Shown piece after piece: positions 1-5,044 of a DNA stretch of 5,044 nucleotides. The stretch covers positions 1-5,044 of the forward strand of contig JAFAPJ010000487.1 of assembly GCA_019247255.1 (NCBI GenBank), given 5' to 3'. The notes beneath the pieces are model-generated. The model saw only the letters and a list, made by a program, of their open reading frames with translations, was not told where the DNA came from and did no database searches. A program made the translations under genes and the position numbers. Origin of the DNA: Methylobacteriaceae bacterium (GTDB lineage: Bacteria; Pseudomonadota; Alphaproteobacteria; Rhizobiales; Beijerinckiaceae). Each line of letters begins with the position of its first letter. Position 1 is the stretch's first letter.

Positions 1-416
1 GGGGGCCGCAGCTCGCCGCGGCGCCGCAGCTCGGCTTCCGGCATCTCCTCGGGCGGGCCGAAGCGGCCCGGCCGCGCGGCCTCCGGCGGACCTTCGGGTG
101 CATAGGCGAGGCGGCGATCGAGGATGCGGCCGCGGAAGGCGTCCACCACGAGACGCACACGGCGGTCGTCCTCGTCGCGCGCCACCACCTCGTAGGTCGC
201 GCCGACGAGCCGGAGCGGGCCGACGAGCTCGTAGCCGTCATCCTCGAGCCGGTCGCGGATCTCGCGCGGCGGCAGCGGGCGGGCGTAGCCCGGCTCGAAG
301 CCCGCGAGCGGCGGCGGCGCGTTGTAATAGCCGTAGCCGTAGGGCTGCGCGGCGGCGGGCAGCGCCGGGACGAGCAGAGCGGCCGCGAGGGCGACGGGCA
401 GGCGAAGCGATCTCAT
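1..416 (-). CDS. Exported PepSY-like hypothetical protein, C-terminal end cut by the left edge
   Basis: The frame reads from the ATG at 414-416 to the window edge without a stop, giving 138 residues. Residues 1-23 look like a Sec signal peptide: MRSLRLP, a hydrophobic Ala/Leu run, then an AAA-Q cleavage site, so the product is probably periplasmic. A Tyr/Gly/Pro-rich linker follows (about 25-47). Residues 50-102 have the pattern of a PepSY-like module: REIRDRLEDDGYELVG, then ATYEVVARDEDD, then a beta strand VRLVVDAFRGRIL. This alternation of helix, strand and 'D-G-R-I' turn is common in small exported proteins of Methylobacterium and rhizobia. The tail from about 105 is Pro/Glu/Arg-rich. No catalytic residues are visible and the function is unknown. 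The Shine-Dalgarno match upstream is weak. The gene lies 41 bases downstream of the aldolase on the same strand with no terminator between, so read-through is possible. A competing ORF in another frame of this stretch lacks any recognisable protein character. Confidence 0.72.
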   Translation of the reverse strand, partial: MRSLRLPVALAAALLVPALPAAAQPYGYGYYNAPPPLAGFEPGYARPLPPREIRDRLEDDGYELVGPLRLVGATYEVVARDEDDRRVRLVVDAFRGRILDRRLAYAPEGPPEAARPGRFGPPEEMPEAELRRRGELRP

Positions 417-457
417 CGTCGAAACAATCTTCAAGGCGGCCTCTCGATCGCAGCCGA

Positions 458-1558
458 TTAGGGCAGGCTCGCGGCACGCGGGAGGCGAGCGGGCGTGGCC
501 GCCTCCCAGGCGGTCTCGACGACCCGCCGCACCGCCTCGGGGGCGGTCGCGAAGGACGCGACGAAGCGCGCGAGCGTGTCGCCTGGGGCGAGGGTGGTGC
601 CGGCAGGCAGGCTCCGGCTCGCCCACGGGTAGAACACCGCCCCGATCCCGCGCAACGCCTCGGCGATGCTGCCGGGCAGGATCGGGAAGACCTCGTTCGC
701 CTCGCGCGGCCAAGCGAGCCGCACCCCCGGCACGGCGGCGAGCCCGTCCGCGAGCTCTCGGGCCCGGGCGTTCGCGGCCCGGGCGTTGGCGAGCCAATGG
801 TCGTCCGCGAGGTAGCCGCGGAACTGGGCCGAGAGGAGCCGCCCCTTCGAGAGTGTGTGGCCGGAGCGCTTCCGGCGGAAGCGGAGCGTCTCGGCGAGAC
901 GAGGATCGAACACCACGATCGCCTCCGCGGCGAGGCACCCGTTCTTCGTCCCGCCGAAGGAGAGGATGTCGACCCCGCGCCGCCAGGTCATCTCGGCCGG
1001 GCTGGCGCCAAGCGCCACGAGGGCATTCGCGAAGCGCGCGCCGTCCATGTGCAAGGCGAGACCGCGCTCGCGGCAAATCGCGCCGATGCGGGCGATCTCG
1101 TCTAGCCCGTAGACGAGGCCGGCCTCCGTCGCCTGCGAGATCGAGACGGCCTGGGCCGGCATCTGCTTCTCGTGGTTCGGCAGCCGGTCGAGCGCCCCGC
1201 GCAACGTCTCGGGCGCGAGCTTGCCGCCGGTGCCTGGCAGCCCCAGCAGCTTCGCCCCGTGCGAGAAGAATTCGGGCGCGCCGCATTCGTCGTCGATGAC
1301 ATGCGCCTCCTCGTGGCAGAGGCAGAGCCCCCAGGGCGTCAGCGCCGCCGCGAGCGCGAGCGCGTTGGCAGCCGTCCCGGTCGCGACGAGGAACACGGAG
1401 ACGTCGCGCTCGAAGATCGCCGCCAGGCTCTGCTCGACCTCGCGAGCGATAAGATCTTGCCCGTAGGCCGGCAGGCTCCCCGCATTCGCGTCGATCAGAG
1501 CCTGAAGCACGGGCGGGCTCGCGCCCGTGGCGTTGTCGCTGGCGAAGTTGAGGTCCAC
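458..1558 (-). CDS. ltaE: Low-specificity L-threonine aldolase (PLP-dependent, beta-eliminating lyase family)
   Basis: This enzyme cleaves L-threonine or L-allo-threonine to glycine and acetaldehyde in the cytoplasm using pyridoxal phosphate. With the GTG start at 1556-1558 it has 366 residues, close to the family norm. It opens VDLNFASDNATGASP, the usual N-terminus. Motifs follow in order: ATGTAAN (about 59-65, PLP phosphate loop); CHEEAHVIDDECGAPEFF (81-98, with His86 as the likely ring-stacking residue); HMDGAR (171-176, with Asp172 binding the pyridine nitrogen and Arg175); SFGGTKNG (201-208, with Lys205 as the Schiff-base lysine). The DDECGAPEFF form marks the alphaproteobacterial/pseudomonad subfamily rather than the E. 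coli type. The frame stays open upstream to an ATG at 1699, which would add 47 Arg-rich residues unlike the family; I prefer the GTG, although neither start has a strong ribosome binding site. A phenylserine-aldolase-like specificity is a possible alternative within the same family. Confidence 0.9.
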   Translation of the reverse strand: MDLNFASDNATGASPPVLQALIDANAGSLPAYGQDLIAREVEQSLAAIFERDVSVFLVATGTAANALALAAALTPWGLCLCHEEAHVIDDECGAPEFFSHGAKLLGLPGTGGKLAPETLRGALDRLPNHEKQMPAQAVSISQATEAGLVYGLDEIARIGAICRERGLALHMDGARFANALVALGASPAEMTWRRGVDILSFGGTKNGCLAAEAIVVFDPRLAETLRFRRKRSGHTLSKGRLLSAQFRGYLADDHWLANARAANARARELADGLAAVPGVRLAWPREANEVFPILPGSIAEALRGIGAVFYPWASRSLPAGTTLAPGDTLARFVASFATAPEAVRRVVETAWEAATPARLPRAASLP

Positions 1559-1700
1559 GTGTCGGTCCGTCCGTCGAGCAGGGTCGCGTCCTGGTCGAGC
1601 CTTGGCGCGATCCGGGCGGCCGCGCAAGGAAAGGCGGCGAAAGCGGGGCGCTTGTGCGAGGTCCGGAAATCTGTCACGCTTCGAAACTAGGGCAGCCATG

Positions 1701-1718
1701 CTGTCTCAAACCGGACAG
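1701..1718. repeat. Short inverted repeat CTGTC-N8-GACAG
   Basis: Five-base arms at 1701-1705 and 1714-1718 are perfect reverse complements around an 8-base spacer. The geometry would suit a dimeric repressor or activator site near the aldolase promoter, about 145 bases upstream of its preferred GTG start and directly beside the alternative ATG. The arms are short, so chance is a real possibility. I do not match it to a known regulator. Confidence 0.25.
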
Positions 1719-1765
1719 ATGAAGTCAGCGACATGCGCGCGGACGCGAGCAAACGAGATACGACG

Positions 1766-1786
1766 GACGCCCGCCTCGCGGGCGTC
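1766..1786. repeat. Perfect GC-rich inverted repeat, 9-bp arms, 3-base loop
   Basis: GACGCCCGC at 1766-1774 is followed by CTC and its exact reverse complement GCGGGCGTC at 1778-1786. It would form a very stable hairpin in RNA or could be an operator. There is no T-run on either side, so it does not look like an intrinsic terminator, and none is needed between divergent genes. The inner core CGCCCGC/GCGGGCG recurs in the inverted repeat centred at 1831. Confidence 0.5.
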
Positions 1787-1820
1787 GCGGGTGCGCTCGG
1801 GCTGAGCTGACAGCCGGATA

Positions 1821-1841
1821 GCGCCCGCCGGATGCGGGCGC
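1821..1841. repeat. Second GC-rich inverted repeat with the same core, 8-bp arms, 5-base loop
   Basis: GCGCCCGC at 1821-1828 pairs perfectly with GCGGGCGC at 1834-1841 around CGGAT. The arms share the CGCCCGC/GCGGGCG core of the repeat centred at 1776, and the two centres are 55 bases apart. No T-run follows on either strand. It may be a paired operator or simply a by-product of high GC. Confidence 0.45.
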
Positions 1842-1858
1842 GCGACGAGGGACGCGAC

Positions 1859-1889
1859 CGCTCCGGACAAGGACAAGCGGAGCGTCCGG
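1859..1889 (+). repeat. Overlapping, mutually exclusive stem-loops upstream of gltB
   Basis: CGCTCCG at 1859-1865 can pair with CGGAGCG at 1878-1884 (7 bp, 12-base loop holding the tandem GACAAGGACAAG). Alternatively CCGGAC at 1863-1868 can pair with GTCCGG at 1884-1889 (6 bp, 15-base loop). The two pairings share bases and cannot form together. They would matter as RNA only if gltB transcription starts upstream of about 1859. If the sigma-54-like start further down is right, this DNA lies upstream of the transcript. Confidence 0.35.
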
Positions 1890-1902
1890 GCAGATCCTTG
1901 CA
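1887..1902 (+). promoter_or_regulatory. Candidate sigma-54 (RpoN) -24/-12 promoter for gltB
   Basis: The sequence CGGGCAGATCCTTGCA has GG at 1888-1889 and GC at 1900-1901, the 10-base separation demanded by the -24/-12 class. The -12 part TTGCA matches the consensus, while the -24 part CGGGCAG is poor against TGGCACG. Transcription would begin near 1913, leaving a leader of about 50 bases before the gltB ATG. Nitrogen-regulated sigma-54 control of glutamate synthase is biologically plausible. I see no clear NtrC site upstream, so this is a weak candidate. Confidence 0.25.
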
Positions 1903-1954
1903 TCGGGCGGCCGCGGACGCGGTTCTCTCTTGGGCCCGAGCGGCCGAGCGATGC

Positions 1955-1958
1955 GAGG
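1955..1958 (+). promoter_or_regulatory. Ribosome binding site of gltB
   Basis: GAGG lies 6 bases before the ATG at 1965-1967, a good Shine-Dalgarno match at normal spacing. It supports this ATG as the gltB start. A nearby ATG at 1951 is out of frame. Confidence 0.65.
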
Positions 1959-1964
1959 GATGCC

Positions 1965-4900
1965 ATGACGGAGATCCGGAGCGCAGGGCTGAGCGAGGCG
2001 AGCCTCGGACGCGTTCTCGTGCGCGATCCCGCGCTGCCGCCGGCCCAAGGTCTCTACGATCCGGCCCACGAGCGGGATTCCTGCGGGGTTGGCTTCGTGG
2101 CCGACATGCACAACCGCAAAAGCCACGCGATCATCGATCAAGGCCTTCTCATCCTGAAGAACCTCGACCATCGCGGCGCGGTGGGCGGCGACCCCACGAT
2201 GGGGGACGGCTGCGGCATCCTGGTCCAGATTCCGCATCGCTTCTTCAAGGAGGAATGCGCGGCGCTCGGCATCGACCTGCCGGCGGCCGGCCGCTACGGC
2301 ATCGGCCACCTCTTCATGCCGCAGGATCCGGCCGCCGCGGCGGTCGTGAAGGATCTCGTCGAGGCGGCGATCGCGGACGAGGGGCTGACGCTGCTCGGGT
2401 GGCGGAACGTCCCGGTCGATTCGGACCTGCTCAGCCCGTCGGTGCGGGCGACCGAGCCGCGGCAGCGGCAGGTCTTCGTCGGCTCGCCGAAGCCCGTCGA
2501 GGATAGCGACGCTTTCGAGCGCAAGCTGTTCGTCCTGCGCAAGGTGATCTCGAACGCGGCCGTCAGCCGCCACGCCCAGCTCGCGGGCCTCGCCGAGTTC
2601 TACCCGGTCTGCCTCTCGTCGCGCACGATCGTCTACAAGGGGATGGTGCTGGTCGGCCAGCTCGGGCGCTATTACCGCGATCTCGCGGACCCGCGCTTCG
2701 AGAGCGCGCTCGCGCTCGTCCACCAGCGCTTTGCGACGAACACCTTCCCGTCCTGGCGGCTCGCGCATCCGTACCGCTTCGTCGCCCATAACGGCGAGAT
2801 CAACACGCTCCGGGGCAACGTGAACTGGATGGCCGCCCGGCAGGCGAGCGTCGATTCCGACCTCTTCGGCAGCGACATCTCGAAGCTCTGGCCCATCTCC
2901 TACGAGGGCCAGTCGGATACGGCCTGCTTCGATAACGCGCTCGAGTTCCTGGTCCGGGGCGGGTACTCGCTCGCCCACGCGATGACGATGCTGGTGCCGG
3001 AGGCCTGGGCCGGCAACCCGCTCATGGATGAGTCTCGGCGCGCCTTCTACGAGTATCACGCGGCGCTGATGGAGCCCTGGGATGGGCCCGCTTCCATCGT
3101 GTTCACCGACGGGCGCCAGATCGGCGCAACGCTCGACCGCAACGGCCTGCGGCCCGCGCGCTATTGCGTCACCCGCGACGGGCTCGTGCTCCTCGCCTCC
3201 GAGGCCGGCACCCTGCCGATCCCGGACGCGGAGATCGTCGAGAAGTGGCGGCTTCAGCCGGGCCGCATGCTGCTCATCGACCTCGAGGCCGGGCGGATCG
3301 TGCCGGACGAGGAGCTGAAGCGCGACCTCGCGGCCGCGAACCCCTATCGCGATTGGCTGCGCCGCACGCAGATCGTGCTCGAGGACCTGCGCCCGGTCGA
3401 GCCGCGCCAGCCGCGCACCGACGTGTCGCTCCTCGATCGCCAGCAGGCTTTCGGCTACACGCAGGAGGACCTGCGCCTCCTCATGCAGCCGATGGCCGTG
3501 ACCGGGCAGGAAGCCGTCGGATCCATGGGGACCGACACCCCGATCTCACCGCTCTCGCGCAAGGCGAAGCTCCTCTACACCTACTTCAAGCAGAACTTCG
3601 CGCAGGTCACGAACCCGCCGATCGACCCGATCCGCGAGGAGCTCGTGATGAGCCTCGTCTCGTTCATCGGGCCACGGCCCAACATCCTCGACCTCGAAGG
3701 GACGAGCCGGCGCAAGCGTCTCGAGGTGCGCCAGCCCATCCTGACGAACGAGGATCTCGAGAAGATCCGCTCGATCGGCCATGTTGAGGACCGCTTCGAC
3801 ACGAAGACGCTCGACATCACCTTCCCGGCCGAGAGCGGCGCGGCCGGGCTCGAAGGCGCGCTCGAGCGGCTCTGCGACCGGGCGGAGGCGGCGGTCCATG
3901 GCGGCTACAACATCATCGTTCTCTCCGACCGCCTCGTCGGTCCGGATCGCGTCCCGTTGCCGGCGCTCCTGGCGACGGCGGCCGTCCACCACCACCTGAT
4001 CCGGCGGGGGCTGCGGACCTCGGTCGGGCTCGTGCTCGAGACGGGCGAGCCGCGCGAGGTGCATCATTTCGCCTGCCTGGCGGGCTACGGCGCGGAGGCG
4101 ATCAACCCCTATCTCGCCTTCGAGACCCTGCTCGGCATGAAGGACGAGCTGCCGGACGAAGTCGACGAGCACGAGATCGTGCACCGCTACATCAAGTCGA
4201 TCGACAAGGGCCTGCTCAAGGTCATGTCGAAGATGGGCATCTCGACCTATCAATCCTATTGCGGCGCCCAGATCTTCGACGCGGTCGGGCTGCGCTCGGA
4301 CCTCGCAGCGAAGTATTTCTTCGGCACCGCCACCACGATCGAGGGCGTCGGCCTCGCCGAGATCGCCGCGGAAACGGTTCAGCGGCACCGGGAGGCCTTC
4401 GGGGACGCCCCCGTCTACCGCAACGCCCTCGATGTCGGGGGCGAGTACACCTACCGGCTGCGTGGCGAAGACCATGTCTGGAATCCCGACACCGTCGCGG
4501 CGCTCCAGCACGCGGTCCGGCTCAACGCGGCCGAACGCTACCGCGAGTTCGCGGGGCGGGTGAACGAGGGCGAGGGGCTGCGCACGCTGCGCGGGCTCTT
4601 CCGGGTGAAGGCGGCGGCCGAGATCGGCCGGACGGCGCTGCCGCTCGACGCCGTCGAGCCGGCGGCCGCCATCGTCCGGCGCTTCTCGACCGGCGCCATG
4701 TCCTTCGGCTCGATCTCGAAGGAGGCCCACGAGACGCTCGCGCTCGCCATGAACGCGATCGGCGGCAAGTCGAACACGGGCGAGGGCGGCGAGCTCTCCG
4801 AGCGCTTCCGGCCCTTGCCGGACGGGCGCTCCAAGCGCTCGGCCATCAAGCAGGTCGCGTCCGGCCGCTTCGGTGTCACGACCGAGTACCTCGTCAACTC

Positions 4901-5044
4901 GGACGTCATGCAGATCAAGATCGCCCAGGGGGCGAAGCCGGGCGAGGGCGGCCAGCTGCCCGGCCACAAGGTGGACGCCAAGATCGCAAGGGTCCGCCAC
5001 TCGACGCCGGGGGTCGGCCTGATCTCGCCGCCGCCTCACCACGA
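1965..5044 (+). CDS. gltB: Glutamate synthase (NADPH) large subunit, C-terminal third cut by the right edge
   Basis: GltB transfers the amide of glutamine to 2-oxoglutarate, giving two glutamates, with electrons from the GltD subunit; it is the GOGAT arm of ammonia assimilation. The window holds 1026 codons of a protein usually near 1500-1570. Residues 1-39 form a propeptide removed to expose Cys40 (DSCGVGF), the amidotransferase nucleophile. The class II glutaminase domain spans about 40-450 and shows DHRGA (68-72), HQRFATNT (from 253), AHNGEINT (274-281), EGQSDTA (from 314) and DRNGLRPARY (from 391). The central domain follows, from about 493 (QQAFGYT) through TNPPIDPIRE (549-558) to NPYLAFE (714-720). 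The FMN/synthase domain starts near 860, with FSTGAMSFGSISKEAH (907 on), GGKSNTGEGGE (933-943) and KPGEGGQLPGHKV (991-1003). The 3Fe-4S cysteines and the C-terminal beta-helix lie beyond the edge. No frameshift is seen. gltD is not in the window. Confidence 0.97.
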   Translation, partial: MTEIRSAGLSEASLGRVLVRDPALPPAQGLYDPAHERDSCGVGFVADMHNRKSHAIIDQGLLILKNLDHRGAVGGDPTMGDGCGILVQIPHRFFKEECAALGIDLPAAGRYGIGHLFMPQDPAAAAVVKDLVEAAIADEGLTLLGWRNVPVDSDLLSPSVRATEPRQRQVFVGSPKPVEDSDAFERKLFVLRKVISNAAVSRHAQLAGLAEFYPVCLSSRTIVYKGMVLVGQLGRYYRDLADPRFESALALVHQRFATNTFPSWRLAHPYRFVAHNGEINTLRGNVNWMAARQASVDSDLFGSDISKLWPISYEGQSDTACFDNALEFLVRGGYSLAHAMTMLVPEAWAGNPLMDESRRAFYEYHAALMEPWDGPASIVFTDGRQIGATLDRNGLRPARYCVTRDGLVLLASEAGTLPIPDAEIVEKWRLQPGRMLLIDLEAGRIVPDEELKRDLAAANPYRDWLRRTQIVLEDLRPVEPRQPRTDVSLLDRQQAFGYTQEDLRLLMQPMAVTGQEAVGSMGTDTPISPLSRKAKLLYTYFKQNFAQVTNPPIDPIREELVMSLVSFIGPRPNILDLEGTSRRKRLEVRQPILTNEDLEKIRSIGHVEDRFDTKTLDITFPAESGAAGLEGALERLCDRAEAAVHGGYNIIVLSDRLVGPDRVPLPALLATAAVHHHLIRRGLRTSVGLVLETGEPREVHHFACLAGYGAEAINPYLAFETLLGMKDELPDEVDEHEIVHRYIKSIDKGLLKVMSKMGISTYQSYCGAQIFDAVGLRSDLAAKYFFGTATTIEGVGLAEIAAETVQRHREAFGDAPVYRNALDVGGEYTYRLRGEDHVWNPDTVAALQHAVRLNAAERYREFAGRVNEGEGLRTLRGLFRVKAAAEIGRTALPLDAVEPAAAIVRRFSTGAMSFGSISKEAHETLALAMNAIGGKSNTGEGGELSERFRPLPDGRSKRSAIKQVASGRFGVTTEYLVNSDVMQIKIAQGAKPGEGGQLPGHKVDAKIARVRHSTPGVGLISPPPHH

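Larger units (their letters stand above)
1559..1964. other. Divergent intergenic region between the aldolase gene and gltB
   Basis: This stretch of 406 bases separates two head-to-head genes and should hold both promoters. Bases 1559-1699 could encode an Arg-rich N-terminal extension of the aldolase, but the composition does not resemble a real protein segment. From 1700 to 1964 I see no credible gene on either strand. Short open frames crossing it are Arg/Ala/Gly-rich and run out of frame into the neighbours. It contains several inverted repeats (listed separately), a candidate sigma-54 type promoter and the gltB ribosome binding site. I found no convincing sigma-70 -35/-10 pair for either gene. 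Confidence 0.7.

Noticed and set aside
417..457. A terminator or promoter between the aldolase and the exported protein gene
   Set aside because: Only a short weak ATCG/CGAT pairing is visible in the 41 bases, with no T-run and no clear -35/-10 pair.
98..1105. A 335-codon plus-strand open frame opposite the exported protein and the aldolase
   Set aside because: It is Arg/Gly/Pro-rich, spans two well-supported minus-strand genes and has no recognisable motif.
1766..1841. The GC-rich hairpins as intrinsic terminators
   Set aside because: Neither is followed by a T-run on either strand, and both lie between divergent genes where no terminator is expected.
1994..2007. Palindrome CGAGGC-GA-GCCTCG in the gltB propeptide region
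   Set aside because: The arms are only 6 bp with a 2-base loop, too tight for a good hairpin, and such palindromes are frequent in coding DNA this GC-rich.
1832..2506. A plus-strand open frame starting in the intergenic region and running into gltB
   Set aside because: It is out of frame with GltB and has the Arg-rich composition of a frame-shifted shadow; GltB motifs are all in the frame of the 1965 start.
1725..3059. A 444-codon open frame antisense to the first part of gltB
   Set aside because: Its sequence is Arg/Glu/Ala/Val-rich without any domain pattern, and it exactly mirrors a strong gltB coding frame. Long antisense frames are expected where codons avoid A/T at the third position.
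3546..5042. A 498-codon open frame antisense to the later part of gltB
   Set aside because: It has the same low-complexity Asp/Arg/Leu/Val composition as other shadow frames, and the sense strand reads as unbroken GltB with its conserved motifs throughout.

Overview
This window looks like ordinary chromosomal housekeeping DNA from a very GC-rich alphaproteobacterium. The codons end almost always in G or C, and the protein styles would fit a Methylobacterium-like member of the Hyphomicrobiales; the genus is inference from general style only. I see no mobile element, CRISPR array, rRNA or tRNA, and no sign of recent gene transfer.

Layout. On the minus strand, reading from about 1558 leftward, lies a complete low-specificity L-threonine aldolase gene (458-1558). 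It is followed after 41 bases by the start of a small exported protein with a PepSY-like fold signature (416 to the left edge, cut off). A non-coding or weakly coding stretch of about 400 bases (1559-1964) separates these from a divergent plus-strand gene starting at 1965. That gene is gltB, the large subunit of NADPH-dependent glutamate synthase. It fills the rest of the window and is cut by the right edge after 1026 codons, roughly two thirds of a usual GltB.

How the genes relate. GltB carries the GOGAT half of the GS-GOGAT ammonia assimilation cycle. The aldolase cleaves threonine (and allo-threonine or related beta-hydroxy amino acids) to glycine and an aldehyde. Both belong to amino acid and nitrogen metabolism, but the head-to-head arrangement alone does not prove co-regulation. 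The exported protein is probably unrelated in function.

The most interesting part is the divergent intergenic region. It holds a candidate sigma-54 type -24/-12 element upstream of gltB, two copies of the same GC-rich inverted repeat 55 bases apart, and a pair of mutually exclusive stem-loops. These are suggestive rather than proven, since strong hairpins are easy to find in DNA this rich in GC. I did not find a convincing previously undescribed system here.
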